47,346 nt of DNA from Flavobacterium psychrophilum (GCA_945897545.1 CAMDGJ010000001.1:1-47346), one strand, 5' to 3'; counted from the stretch's first letter, positions 8,582 to 17,721 are shown. Translations and numbers: made by a program. The notes: generated from the letters alone by a model not told the origin.

Positions 8582-9220
8582 ATGAAAAAACTTTTATTTT
8601 CAATTGTAGCTTTGGTTGCTTTTGGAACAGCAAGCGCACAAATTAAACCAAAAGGATCGATTGAAATTACTCCAAAAATTGGAACTTCAAGTTTTTCAGA
8701 GTACAATGACGATGGCTCTACAGACTCTAATTCTGGAGTTGAATTAGGAGCCACTATCGATTACTATTTCAATAATAGATGGAGTTTACGCTCTGGATTG
8801 GTTTTTGATAAAATGGGAGGTGAGTACAAATTAACTAATACAGATTATGACCCTGCATCTCCTTTTACTACTAATCATTACGAAGATAAATTAAATTATA
8901 TGAGCATTCCAGTTAATGCCAATTGGCATTTTGGTAGCACTCGCAAATGGAATTTGAATTTTGGTTTAAGCCCTTCTTTTTTGACTAAAGCTACTGTAGT
9001 TGAAAATGGTTTTTCTAGTAAAATTCCAAATAATACAATAGAAACTTTTCAATTAGGTATGTCTTTTGGAATTGGATATAAAATAGGAATTACTGAAAAG
9101 TTTGGGGTTTTAATTGATGCTCAATGGTTTAATGGCCTAACAAATATCAACAAAGCCAATCAAAATGATATAACAAATGGCGGTTTTAGTTTTAATCTTG
9201 TTGGTGTAATTCAGTTATAA
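8582..9220 (+). CDS. Outer-membrane beta-barrel protein (porin/PorT-like)
   Basis: A 212-residue protein with a cleavable signal peptide (about residues 1-19, ending SAQ) and alternating amphipathic strands typical of an 8-stranded OmpA/PorT-type barrel: GATIDYYFNNRWSLRSGLVF, YMSIPVNANWHF, FQLGMSFGIGYKIG, with a C-terminal strand ending in VIQL. It probably sits in the outer membrane; ligand or function cannot be told. It has its own promoter and shares a bidirectional terminator with the convergent tex gene. Confidence 0.85.
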   Translation: MKKLLFSIVALVAFGTASAQIKPKGSIEITPKIGTSSFSEYNDDGSTDSNSGVELGATIDYYFNNRWSLRSGLVFDKMGGEYKLTNTDYDPASPFTTNHYEDKLNYMSIPVNANWHFGSTRKWNLNFGLSPSFLTKATVVENGFSSKIPNNTIETFQLGMSFGIGYKIGITEKFGVLIDAQWFNGLTNINKANQNDITNGGFSFNLVGVIQL

Positions 9221-9241
9221 TAAATAAATCGAATCAATTAA

Positions 9242-9277
9242 AAAAAGGCAATTTCAAAATTTTGAAATTGCCTTTTT
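9242..9277. terminator. Bidirectional terminator between barrel gene and tex
   Basis: A perfect 36-bp palindrome (arms 9242-9259 and 9260-9277) with a GGCAATTTC core is flanked by A-runs and T-runs on its two sides, so it can end transcription from both convergent genes. Confidence 0.88.
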
Positions 9278-9280
9278 ATT

Positions 9281-11404
9281 TTACAAAACCATCGTCAACT
9301 GAATTCTCTTTCTATCTTCATCAACCTCAGTGACTTTTACGGAAACGTGTTGGTGTAATTTTACCACTTCGTTTACATCGCTCACAAAACCCGCTTTAAG
9401 TTGCGAGATATGAACCAAGCCACTTTCTTTCAACCCAATATCAACAAAACATCCAAAATTAGTAATGTTGTTGACAATTCCGGGTAAAATCATTCCGGTT
9501 CGGAGATCTTTTATGGTTTTTACATTCGGGTCAAATTCAAAAACTTTAGCTAATTTCCTAGGATCCAATCCAGGTTTTTCAAGCTCTTTGATGATGTCTT
9601 TTATACCTAATATTCCGATTTCCGAAGTCACATAGTTTTCGGGTTTAATTAATGCAATTTTGTCTTTATTTCCAATTAAATCGATTAATGAAAATTTTAA
9701 ATCTTTTGCCATTTTCTCTACGATAGCATAGGCTTCTGGATGAACTGCGGAATTATCCAAAGGATTTTTAGCATTCGAAATTCGGATAAAAGCAACGCCT
9801 TGTTGATACGCTTTTTCGCCCAAGAGAGGTACTTTTTTAAGTTGTTTTCTGTCTGTGAAAGAGCCGTTTTCAGAGCGATACTGCACGATGTTTTCGGCCA
9901 GCTTCTCTCCTATTCCACTCACATAACTCAACAAATGTTTACTCGCCGTGTTGATGTTTATCCCAATTGAATTCACGCAACGAATTACGGTATTATCTAG
10001 TTCTTCTTTAAGTTTGGTTTGATCAACATCGTGTTGGTATTGTCCTACTCCAATGGCTTTCGGGTCAATTTTCACCAATTCGGCTAACGGATCACTCAAT
10101 CGCCTTCCGATAGAAACCGAACCCCGAACCGTCACATCGTAATTAGGAAATTCCTCTCTCGCAATTTTCGAAGCAGAATAGACCGAAGCTCCCGCTTCTG
10201 AAACAATAAAAACTTGTACAGGCTTATCAAAAGCGATCTTCTTGATAAAAAATTCAGTTTCACGTGAAGCAGTCCCATTCCCAATGGAAATCGCATCTAT
10301 TTGATAGGCATTAACCATCGAGCGGATTTTTTTCATCGCCATAGCCGTTTCATTTTGTGGCGCGTGAGGATAGATGTTTTCGTTGTACAATAAATTCCCT
10401 TTTTCGTCCAGACAAACTACTTTGCAACCGCTTCTAAAACCTGGATCAATCGCTAAAATTCGTTTTTCGCCTAAAGGTGGCGCTAACAATAATTGTCCTA
10501 AATTATTAGCAAAAACCTGAATCGAATTAGCGTCAGCTTTGGCTTTGGCTTCTTGCAACGCTTCGTTTGAAATCGCAGGATTTAGTAATCTTTTGAACGA
10601 ATCTTCGATGGCTAATTGTACGTGTGGTGTGGCTGGACTTTGACCTTTTAAAACCAATTCGTCAATAATATTATATGCTTCGTCAATATCAACTTCTACT
10701 TTAAACTTGATAAAACCTTCATTTTCGGCACGAAGCATTGCTAACAATCTGTGCGAAGGTGTTTTTGTCAAAGGTTCTGACCAATCGAAATATTGGTTGA
10801 ATTTTTGGGCCTCTGCATCGTCTTTTTTTGTTTTAACGACCTTGGTTGTGATAATTGATTTTCGTTGAAAAAGTCTGCGCAATTGTTTACGAACAAAAAT
10901 ATTTTCGTTAATCCATTCAGCAATAATATCGCGCGCACCTTGCAAAGCTGCATCTTCATTAATCACATTTTCGTTTAAATATTTAGTGGCAATAAAATCG
11001 ACATCTTCATTGTTTTGAGCCATTATGATTTGAGCCAAAGGTTCCAATCCTTTTTCGCGCGCGACATCGGCTTTAGTTTTTTTCTTCTTTTTATAAGGTA
11101 GATAAAAATCTTCTATTTCTTGAAGTTCATAGCTGTCGAGTATTTTTTTATTTAATTCTGGTGTCAAAGCATTTTGTTCTTCGATAGATTTTAAAATGGC
11201 TTCTTTTCTTTTTACAATAACTTCATACTCTTTTTGGAGTTTAGCGATTTGTTCGATTTGAACCTCGTCTAAATTCCCTGTTTTATCTTTTCGATAACGT
11301 GAAATAAACGGAATCGTGCAATCTTCTTTTAGTAATTGAACGGTATTTTGAATGTTTATGGCTGCTGTTAGAAAAGACTTGGAAATAAATTGTATGTTGG
11401 TCAT
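9281..11404 (-). CDS. tex: Tex family RNA-binding transcription accessory protein
   Basis: A 707-residue protein of normal Tex length, with the N-terminal helical region, a YqgF/RNase H-like domain (AIDPGFRSGCK near residue 316), helix-hairpin-helix motifs (SGIGEKLAENIV near 492) and a C-terminal S1 RNA-binding domain (MILPGIVNNITNFGCFVDIG, about 634-653, to the end). Tex homologues (bacterial Spt6 relatives) bind nucleic acid and affect transcription; the biochemical role here is inferred by family only. Third gene of the unit rpiB, CDF transporter, tex, with 15 bp separating it from the transporter. Confidence 0.95.
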   Translation of the reverse strand: MTNIQFISKSFLTAAINIQNTVQLLKEDCTIPFISRYRKDKTGNLDEVQIEQIAKLQKEYEVIVKRKEAILKSIEEQNALTPELNKKILDSYELQEIEDFYLPYKKKKKTKADVAREKGLEPLAQIIMAQNNEDVDFIATKYLNENVINEDAALQGARDIIAEWINENIFVRKQLRRLFQRKSIITTKVVKTKKDDAEAQKFNQYFDWSEPLTKTPSHRLLAMLRAENEGFIKFKVEVDIDEAYNIIDELVLKGQSPATPHVQLAIEDSFKRLLNPAISNEALQEAKAKADANSIQVFANNLGQLLLAPPLGEKRILAIDPGFRSGCKVVCLDEKGNLLYNENIYPHAPQNETAMAMKKIRSMVNAYQIDAISIGNGTASRETEFFIKKIAFDKPVQVFIVSEAGASVYSASKIAREEFPNYDVTVRGSVSIGRRLSDPLAELVKIDPKAIGVGQYQHDVDQTKLKEELDNTVIRCVNSIGININTASKHLLSYVSGIGEKLAENIVQYRSENGSFTDRKQLKKVPLLGEKAYQQGVAFIRISNAKNPLDNSAVHPEAYAIVEKMAKDLKFSLIDLIGNKDKIALIKPENYVTSEIGILGIKDIIKELEKPGLDPRKLAKVFEFDPNVKTIKDLRTGMILPGIVNNITNFGCFVDIGLKESGLVHISQLKAGFVSDVNEVVKLHQHVSVKVTEVDEDRKRIQLTMVL

Positions 11405-11419
11405 TATTAAAGTTTGATG

Positions 11420-12331
11420 TTAATCTTGTACGATGAAGTCTTTTGAGTCTTCTTCTTTATTGTATTCAGGTTGAATATTGATGTGATTAATTTGGAATTT
11501 ATCGAATAAAACCTGTTCCACTTGATGTACTATTTCATTGAATTCAGATATATTTATATCAATGGAACAATCTAAATGGACTTCAAGATGTAGTTCGTTT
11601 TCATTGAGAAACCAAACGTGAATATGATGCAATTTTCCACCATTTGATATATTTTTAACTTCTTGAACAATTTCTTCAATATTAATATGAACAGGTGTAA
11701 AAAGCATTAGCATTTGAGTAGATTTTTTGAGTAAATCAAAGCCAACAACTATTAAATAAAGAGCTATAACCAATGTCAATGCACTATCCACCCAAAACCA
11801 TTGGAAATATTTCATCAACAATCCACCTAGTAAAACCGCAATAGAAGCCAACATGTCTGAAAACAAATGCAAATACGCTGATTTCATATTCAAGTTTTTA
11901 TCTGCATCTTTTTTTAATAGTATTGCAGATAAACCATTGGCAAAAATTCCTAAAATTGAAAGCCAAATTACTAATCCAGAATCTATTTCCTTTGGATTAA
12001 AAAACCGTTCAATTGCCCCATAAATTAAAAATAAAGCCACAATTATTAAGGTTGATGCGTTTACAAAAGCAGCAATAAGCTCCGCTCTTTTGTAACCAAA
12101 AGTTTGATTAACAGAAGCTTTTTTCTTAGCTAATTTATTTGCAATAAAGCTAAAAACCAACGAAAGCACATCGGAAAAATTATGTAATGCATCAGAAATT
12201 AATGCTAAACTTCCAGATATCAATCCACCAATAAATTGAGCAACGGTGATAATAATATTTAATACAATCGAAAAAAGAAGGTTTTTACCATGTAAATGCT
12301 GATGATGGCTGTGGTTGTGATCTTTTCCCAA
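11420..12331 (-). CDS. Cation diffusion facilitator (CDF/CzcD-like) metal exporter
   Basis: A 303-residue inner-membrane antiporter expected to export Zn2+ or related divalent metals in exchange for protons. The N-terminus is histidine-rich (HNHSHHQHLHG). Six membrane helices follow; helix II has SDALHNFSD and helix V HLFSDML, the paired Asp/His metal site of the zinc-transporting CDF branch. The C-terminal about 90 residues form the ferredoxin-like cytoplasmic domain (HHIHVWFLNENELHLEVH). It is 6 bp downstream of rpiB and 15 bp upstream of tex. No metal-responsive regulator lies next to it. Confidence 0.93.
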   Translation of the reverse strand: MGKDHNHSHHQHLHGKNLLFSIVLNIIITVAQFIGGLISGSLALISDALHNFSDVLSLVFSFIANKLAKKKASVNQTFGYKRAELIAAFVNASTLIIVALFLIYGAIERFFNPKEIDSGLVIWLSILGIFANGLSAILLKKDADKNLNMKSAYLHLFSDMLASIAVLLGGLLMKYFQWFWVDSALTLVIALYLIVVGFDLLKKSTQMLMLFTPVHINIEEIVQEVKNISNGGKLHHIHVWFLNENELHLEVHLDCSIDINISEFNEIVHQVEQVLFDKFQINHINIQPEYNKEEDSKDFIVQD

Positions 12332-12337
12332 AATATA

Positions 12338-12766
12338 TTAACAACTAATTTTATCTACTCTTGTCTGATGCCTTCCGCCTTCGAAATCCGTAGTTAAAAA
12401 TGTTTCTACAATTTCTATCGCTTGTGCAATAGATGTAAAACGCGCAGGAATACTTAAAACATTAGCATTGTTATGCAAACGTGTTAAATATGCAATTTCT
12501 TTGGTCCAACAAAGGCCCGCTCTAATTTTTGGATATTTATTTACCGTCATAGCAATTCCGTTTCCCGAACCGCAAATAACAATACCAAGATCAGCTTTTC
12601 CTTCAGAAACATCAATTGCTACTGGATGAGCAAAATCTGGATAATCTACTGAGGCATCAGTATCGGTTCCGTAATTTGTTACTTCGTGCCCTTTTGAATT
12701 TAAATAAGCAACAATAGCTATTTTATATTCTGGACCTGCGTGATCATTTCCTATTGAGATTTTCAT
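12338..12766 (-). CDS. rpiB: Ribose-5-phosphate isomerase B
   Basis: A 142-residue RpiB/LacAB-family isomerase that interconverts ribulose-5-P and ribose-5-P in the pentose phosphate pathway. Seen: GNDHAGPEYK at the N-terminus (substrate-binding Asp/His), YPDFAHPVA, the CGSGNGIAM loop with the catalytic-position Cys, RAGLCW and a conserved ARF. The ATG at 12766 was chosen because it gives the family start MKISIGNDHAG; an ATG nine codons upstream (12793) only adds an unconserved tail. First gene of the unit with the CDF transporter. Confidence 0.95.
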   Translation of the reverse strand: MKISIGNDHAGPEYKIAIVAYLNSKGHEVTNYGTDTDASVDYPDFAHPVAIDVSEGKADLGIVICGSGNGIAMTVNKYPKIRAGLCWTKEIAYLTRLHNNANVLSIPARFTSIAQAIEIVETFLTTDFEGGRHQTRVDKISC

Positions 12767-13410
12767 ACTATTATTATATATTGTGCTGTACAAATTTAGG
12801 CAAACAATTGTGGATTTTTAATTTTTTAATTAATTTAAAATAAATATTTAACGGTCTGACGGTTAATAATATTGAATTTATACAGTATTTTATATTGAAA
12901 ACAAATACTTTAAATTAACGGTGTATTTTTAACTAAAATGTTAAATTATTGTAATGTTAATAGTGTTTTGTATATCCTTGATAATCAGTTAACTTTAAAT
13001 TAACATTAAATGTTTATAACTTTAGATAGAAAATTAGAACTATTTATTGTTTGTATAAAATAAATAAGTAATCCAAAATAGGAATGAAATAAACTAATTT
13101 AGTTTAATTAATTTTTAGAAAAGTTATTGGTGTAAAAAGAACTGTTGTTAACAAAAAAACAATCGTAAGTTATTTACAAAAGCAATTCTTTTTTAATTAT
13201 TAACCGTTGTTAATAGCTTTTTAAAATAGCTTTAAAATGAATCATTTAAGTTCTTAAAACTATGTTAATAACTAGTTATAAAAACAAATAATTAATAAAT
13301 ATTTAATTTAAATATAAACTTATTGTAACTATTAACATGCTATAATAACCATTAAAAAATTAATTTAAATTTCTTTTTGTTTTTGTTGTTTTTAATAGAT
13401 GTTGACAACT
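12767..13410. other. Long AT-rich intergenic region rich in TTAAC/GTTAA words
   Basis: About 640 bp with no convincing gene on either strand. It is extremely AT-rich and holds roughly a dozen TTAAC or GTTAA words in both orientations. TAACTTTA at 13017-13024 resembles a -7 box, but no gene follows directly. No tRNA, rRNA or DnaA-box cluster was recognised. Confidence 0.5.
12848..12866. promoter_or_regulatory. Operator-like 19-bp inverted repeat upstream of rpiB
   Basis: TTAACGGTCTGACGGTTAA is symmetrical except at its centre and one G/G pair: the outer arms are TTAAC and GTTAA, the inner arms GTC and GAC. It lies about 80 bp upstream of the rpiB start. The symmetry suggests a dimeric regulator site; no regulator is identified. 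Confidence 0.35.
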
Positions 13411-13644
13411 TCAAACAATTTCAAGATGGTTATTCAAATTATCTAGTATTTCTTGAACCCTTTTGAAATCATTGATGTGAACTTTAAGATGAATTCCACC
13501 ATAGGCAATACTAGCAAATGGATCAATTGAGATTAGATTCTCGTTTTGAAACAAAAAGGGAATTCCTTCATTTTGTAAAATAGATTTTAGAACGATAATT
13601 TCGTGAGCAAACGTAAAGGTTGTAATAGTTTGAAAATCTTCCAT
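13411..13644 (-). CDS. DUF2007 domain protein (putative signal-transducing protein)
   Basis: A 77-residue soluble protein matching the DUF2007 fold. It opens with TITTFTFAHEIIVLKSILQNEGIPFLF, where a short segment precedes a helix that selects position in a sequence, then ends with YGGIHLKVHINDFKRVQEIL. Length is normal for the domain, which is related to GlnB-like ferredoxin folds. Function is unknown. It is divergent from rnr and single; its start has about 108 bp to the rnr ATG, which therefore contains both promoters. Confidence 0.82.
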   Translation of the reverse strand: MEDFQTITTFTFAHEIIVLKSILQNEGIPFLFQNENLISIDPFASIAYGGIHLKVHINDFKRVQEILDNLNNHLEIV

Positions 13645-13688
13645 CTATAAGTTTTTTATAAAAGTTCGAAAGTTATTTTTTAGATAAA

Positions 13689-13720
13689 TCTATTCTCTAT
13701 TCTCTATTTTCTATTTTCTA
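13689..13720 (+). repeat. Short tandem repeat of a TCTATTC/TTCTATT unit
   Basis: Four to five imperfect copies of a 7-bp unit (TCTATTC, TCTATTC, TCTATTT, TCTATTT) lie in the divergent DUF2007-rnr intergenic region, about 33-64 bp before the rnr start. Copy number could vary by slippage. Confidence 0.6.
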
Positions 13721-13752
13721 ATTTGTAATTTTAGACTTTTAAGAAAATATTT

Positions 13753-15930
13753 ATGAGTAAGAAACCCAGAAAACCGATCAATAATACTAAAGATTTCTCG
13801 AATAAAATTATAAAAATACTAACAACAAATAGTAATAGAGCGTTTAATTTTAAACAACTTGCAGCACTTCTTGAAGTAGATGATACCAAATCAAGAAACG
13901 AAATTATTCACGATTTGAAGATTCTCGCAGCTCAAAAAATGATTATAGAGTCTGAACCTGGAAAATATCTTGTAAAAGCAATTTCAGAAGATTTATACGA
14001 AGGTACAATCGATATGACAAGTCGAAAAACAGCTTATTTTGTCTGTCCCGAGTTTGGAGAAGATGTTTTTATTCCGACTAATAACTTGAATCGTGCTTTA
14101 GACAAAGATAAAGTTAAGGTCTATGTTTATAATCGCCGAAAAGGAAAACGTCCAGAAGGTGAAGTAATTGAAGTTGTCGAACGTGCCAAGACTGATTTTG
14201 TAGGTGTAATTGCTATTCAGCCTAATTTTGCATTTGTAAGTACAGCAAATCCTAAAATGTACACGGATATTTTTATTCCAAAAGATAAAATTGGCGCAGC
14301 CGAAAATGGCGATGTTGTTTTGGTTCATATTGAGGATTGGCCGAAAAAAGCCGATAGTCCTTTTGGTTCTGTAATACAAGTACTTGGAAAGCCAGGCGAA
14401 CACAATACCGAAATTCACGCCATTTTAGCAGAATATGGTTTGCCAGCAGAATTCCCGATAGAAGTGGAAACTTTTGCACAAAAAATTGATACTAGCATAC
14501 AAGAATCAGAAATTGCAAAACGTCGTGATATGCGACAAACCTTAACTTTTACTATTGATCCAAAAGATGCAAAAGATTTTGATGATGCATTGTCATTTAA
14601 AATTTTAGAGAATGGAAACTACGAAATAGGAATTCATATTGCCGATGTGTCGCATTATCTTCAAGAAGGAACAATTTTAGATGATGAAGCTTATAATCGC
14701 GCAACTTCGGTCTATTTAGTAGATAGAGTTGTACCAATGTTGCCCGAAGTGTTGTCAAATTTTGCTTGTTCATTGCGTCCAAATGAAGAAAAATATACGT
14801 TTTCTGCCATTTTTGAATTAGATAAAAAAGCAACTATAAAAAACCAATGGTTTGGTCGAACAGTTATCGATTCGAATCAACGTTTTTCTTATGAAGAAGC
14901 GCAGTTTATAATTGAGACTAAAGAAAATACAATTCCTCTTGAAACATCCATCACAGGCGAATCCTATAAAGTTTCGGACGAAATTGTTTTTGCAACTTTA
15001 AAACTCGATGAATTAGCTAAAATTATGCGTGAAAAACGCATGAACGACGGGGCAATTTCGTTTGATAAGGTCGAGGTAAAATTTAATTTATCTGAAACAG
15101 GAAATCCAGAAGGCGTTTATTTTAAAGAAAGTAAAGATTCGAATCATTTGATTGAAGAGTTTATGCTTTTAGCAAATAAGAAAGTTGCTGAATATATTGG
15201 TAAACAAAAGAAGACATTTATTTATAGAATTCACGATGAACCAAACGAAGATAAATTATTAGCAATGAGCGAATTAATTAAGAAGTTTGGTTATACATTT
15301 GATTTTACTTCAGGTTCTGTGGCGCAAGCTTTGAACCAATTAATGAAAGATGTTCATGGCAAAAAAGAGCAAAACCTCATTGATACATTGGCGATTCGTT
15401 CGATGAGTAAAGCAATTTATTCTACCGAAAATATTGGTCATTATGGATTGGCTTTTGATTATTACAGTCATTTTACCTCACCAATTCGTCGTTATCCAGA
15501 CGTTATGGTGCATCGCTTATTGCAATTTTATTTAGATGCTGGAAAATCGGCAAACCAAGAATTATACGAAACCAAATGTTTGCATTGCTCACAAATGGAA
15601 GGTTTAGCCACTAAAGCTGAACGTGATTCTGTAAAATACATGCAGATAAAGTATATGAAAGATCATATGGATCAAGAGTTTATTGGCGTAATTTCTGGTG
15701 TAACCGAATGGGGAATTTTTGTTGAAATTATCGAAAATAAGTGTGAAGGAATGGTTAGAATCAGGGAAATAAAAGATGATTATTATACCTTCGACGAAAA
15801 ACAATATGCCTTGGTTGGCGCAACGACAAAGGCTCTGTTACAATTAGGCGACGAGATTTACGTTAAAGTAAAAAACGCCGATTTAGTTAAAAAACAATTA
15901 GATTTTAATTTTATAAGAAGGAACGAATAA
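13753..15930 (+). CDS. rnr: Ribonuclease R
   Basis: A 725-residue 3'-5' exoribonuclease of the RNB family that degrades structured RNA. Seen in order: a winged-helix N-terminus (residues 15-65), cold-shock-like domains, the catalytic RNB centre TIDPKDAKDFDDALSF (about 267-282, with the four metal-binding Asp), HIADVSHYL, the HYGLAFDYYSHFTSPIRRYPD block, and a C-terminal S1 domain (GVISGVTEWGIFVEI, from about 644). The lysine-rich tail of enterobacterial enzymes is absent. The gene appears intact and has its own intergenic region with a TAATTTTA near-consensus -7 element. Confidence 0.96.
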   Translation: MSKKPRKPINNTKDFSNKIIKILTTNSNRAFNFKQLAALLEVDDTKSRNEIIHDLKILAAQKMIIESEPGKYLVKAISEDLYEGTIDMTSRKTAYFVCPEFGEDVFIPTNNLNRALDKDKVKVYVYNRRKGKRPEGEVIEVVERAKTDFVGVIAIQPNFAFVSTANPKMYTDIFIPKDKIGAAENGDVVLVHIEDWPKKADSPFGSVIQVLGKPGEHNTEIHAILAEYGLPAEFPIEVETFAQKIDTSIQESEIAKRRDMRQTLTFTIDPKDAKDFDDALSFKILENGNYEIGIHIADVSHYLQEGTILDDEAYNRATSVYLVDRVVPMLPEVLSNFACSLRPNEEKYTFSAIFELDKKATIKNQWFGRTVIDSNQRFSYEEAQFIIETKENTIPLETSITGESYKVSDEIVFATLKLDELAKIMREKRMNDGAISFDKVEVKFNLSETGNPEGVYFKESKDSNHLIEEFMLLANKKVAEYIGKQKKTFIYRIHDEPNEDKLLAMSELIKKFGYTFDFTSGSVAQALNQLMKDVHGKKEQNLIDTLAIRSMSKAIYSTENIGHYGLAFDYYSHFTSPIRRYPDVMVHRLLQFYLDAGKSANQELYETKCLHCSQMEGLATKAERDSVKYMQIKYMKDHMDQEFIGVISGVTEWGIFVEIIENKCEGMVRIREIKDDYYTFDEKQYALVGATTKALLQLGDEIYVKVKNADLVKKQLDFNFIRRNE

Positions 15931-15965
15931 ATGGTTTTTTTGTTAAATATTTAAATTTAAAAAAA

Positions 15966-16631
15966 ATGAAAAAGATAATTTTAATCGCTTTTGTGATCTT
16001 TGCACAATTAAACTTTGGTCAAACCACCATCAAATTAGATAATTTCGATGAGTTAAAAGTGTTCGATCAGTTGAATGTAAATTTAGTTCAATCAACTGAA
16101 AATAAAGTAGTTGTAACAGGTGAAAATGAAAGTAGTTTTGAAGCAGTCAATAAAAATGGAGTTCTAAAAATTAGAATGAGATTAACAAAAATGTTATCAG
16201 GTGACGATACCAAAGTAACTTTATTCTTTAAAAATATTAAAAGTATCGATGCAAACGAAGGAAGTGTAGTAAGCTCTAAAGATATTTTTAAACAAACCAC
16301 AATAGATGTATCCTCTCAAGAAGGAGCAAAAATTGATATCGAACTTGATGTCGAAAACACAACAGCTAAGCTCTCTTCTGGAGGAATAATTAAATTATAT
16401 GGCAAAGCAGTTACCCAAAAAACGACCATAAATTCAGGTGGAATTTTTTACGCAAAAGACTTTGAAACAGCACAAACAATGGTAAGTATTTCAGCAGGTG
16501 GAAGCGCCGAAGTAAATGCAAGCACACTTGTAGATGCAAAAGTAAAAGCAGGAGGAGCGATTACTATTTATGGAAATCCAAAAGAAATTAAAGAAGAAAC
16601 CTTTGCTGGTGGAACCATTATCAAAAAATAA
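15966..16631 (+). CDS. Head GIN domain (DUF2807) secreted protein
   Basis: A 221-residue protein with a signal peptide (about residues 1-18, ending FGQ) and a beta-helical DUF2807/GIN domain. Short repeating strands rich in V, I, G, S and N are seen: VVVTGENESSF, LKIRMR, FFKNIKSIDANEGSVVSS, and later AKVKAGGAITIYGNP. It is probably periplasmic or outer-membrane associated. In Bacteroidota this domain is common and poorly characterised. It is 35 bp downstream of rnr on the same strand and could be co-transcribed. Confidence 0.85.
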   Translation: MKKIILIAFVIFAQLNFGQTTIKLDNFDELKVFDQLNVNLVQSTENKVVVTGENESSFEAVNKNGVLKIRMRLTKMLSGDDTKVTLFFKNIKSIDANEGSVVSSKDIFKQTTIDVSSQEGAKIDIELDVENTTAKLSSGGIIKLYGKAVTQKTTINSGGIFYAKDFETAQTMVSISAGGSAEVNASTLVDAKVKAGGAITIYGNPKEIKEETFAGGTIIKK

Positions 16632-16691
16632 TTTTCCCAAATTGATTGTAGCTGTAAATCCTTTTTAACTAACAAATTATTATATTTTTTA

Positions 16692-17360
16692 ATGATAAAT
16701 GATATTTTATCTAGTATTCCGTGGGGAATATTTTTAAGTTTTATGATTGGCCCCGTTTTTTTTATAATACTAGAAACTAGTATTATAAAAGGATTTAGAG
16801 CCGCTTTAGTCTTTGATTTAGGAGTTGTTTTAGGGGATATAGTTTTTATCACAATTGCATATATTGGTAGTTATCGATTGATAACTAGTATTAAAGATAA
16901 TTCCGCACTTTTTATGTTTGGAGGAATCTTGATGCTGGCTTATGGCGTTATTTCGTATATAGGATTATACAAAGAAAAAAAGGTTGATACGCATAAAATA
17001 GACAATGAAATTATCAAAAAAGATTATTTAGGTTTATTCATAACAGGCTTTTTCCTGAACATTATCAACATTGGAGTTTTAGGTTTTTGGTTGGCTTTAA
17101 TTATTTCGGTTGGACCAAAATTAGAAATGCAAAACTCCAGAATGTTTACCTTTTTTGTTTCTGTAATTGTAACGTATTTATTGGTTGATTGTATCAAAAT
17201 CGTATTAGCCAAGCAGTTAAAAAATAAAATGACCCCAAAAAATATTCTAAAAATTAAAAAAGGAATCAGTATTGTTTTAATAATTTTTGGGGTGGTTTTA
17301 ATAACACAAGGTTGGTTTCCAGATGTTAAAAAAGATGTTATGGAAAGGATTGATGAGTAG
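16692..17360 (+). CDS. LysE/RhtB family amino-acid exporter
   Basis: A 222-residue integral membrane protein with about six helices. The N-terminal segment FLSFMIGPVFFIILETSIIKG matches the LysE/RhtB signature region (GP near residue 18), followed by GFRAALVFDLGVVLGD. The family exports amino acids or related metabolites; the substrate cannot be assigned. It is 60 bp downstream of the DUF2807 gene. Length is normal. No regulator of the LysG type is nearby. Confidence 0.85.
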   Translation: MINDILSSIPWGIFLSFMIGPVFFIILETSIIKGFRAALVFDLGVVLGDIVFITIAYIGSYRLITSIKDNSALFMFGGILMLAYGVISYIGLYKEKKVDTHKIDNEIIKKDYLGLFITGFFLNIINIGVLGFWLALIISVGPKLEMQNSRMFTFFVSVIVTYLLVDCIKIVLAKQLKNKMTPKNILKIKKGISIVLIIFGVVLITQGWFPDVKKDVMERIDE

Positions 17361-17473
17361 GTGTTATAAAAATTACATCAAACAAACATATACTTATGAG
17401 TTAAAGTCATTGTATAAGCAGACGCGGAAACTATCAAACAGACTTAAAAAAAGATATAACCAAAACTTTAATT

Positions 17474-17650
17474 ATGACAGAAAAAAAATGGAATTCAGGA
17501 AACGGTGTTGGTGTCGGAGCCGCACTCGGACTCTTATTTGGAGTACTTTATGGCAATTATTCACGAAATACATCTATTTCTATGGCAATGGGATTAGCTA
17601 TAGGAGCTGGTGTTGGAGCAATTTTTGACTTTGTAAGAAACAGAAAATAG
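17474..17650 (+). CDS. Small glycine-zipper-like membrane protein
   Basis: A 58-residue frame starting ATG at 17474 and ending TAG at 17648-17650. It has a polar N-terminus (MTEKKWNSGNG), then two hydrophobic, glycine-spaced segments (VGVGAALGLLFGVLYG and MAMGLAIGAGVGAIFDF) and a basic end RNRK. The GxxxG-like spacing and two-helix hairpin suggest a small inner-membrane protein. It is easily missed because of its length. A longer frame overlaps it in another register, but that one is Arg/Cys/Trp-rich and unlike a real protein. Function is unknown. Confidence 0.68.
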   Translation: MTEKKWNSGNGVGVGAALGLLFGVLYGNYSRNTSISMAMGLAIGAGVGAIFDFVRNRK

Positions 17651-17690
17651 TCCCTTTGCCTTCATTTAATTTTTCCTAAAAATTACTCAC

Positions 17691-17717
17691 AAAAAAACCC
17701 TCAAGTTTCCTTGAAGG
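17691..17717 (-). terminator. Intrinsic terminator of the relic tRNA copy
   Basis: On the minus strand a hairpin (17699-17705 with 17710-17717, one bulged base, loop 17706-17709) is followed by GGGTTTTTTT. It lies 3' of the tRNA-like fragment, in the same arrangement as the functional tRNA-Cys and its terminator. Confidence 0.65.
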
Positions 17718-17721
17718 TTTT

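Noticed and set aside
12767..13410. Origin of replication in the AT-rich spacer
   Set aside because: No dnaA gene or cluster of TTATCCACA-type boxes was found there; the parS sites suggest origin proximity, but not at this spot.
17323..17628. A 101-codon plus-strand frame overlapping the LysE end and the small glycine-zipper gene
   Set aside because: Its translation is rich in Arg, Cys, Tyr and Trp without any domain pattern, while the overlapping 58-codon frame looks like a normal membrane protein.
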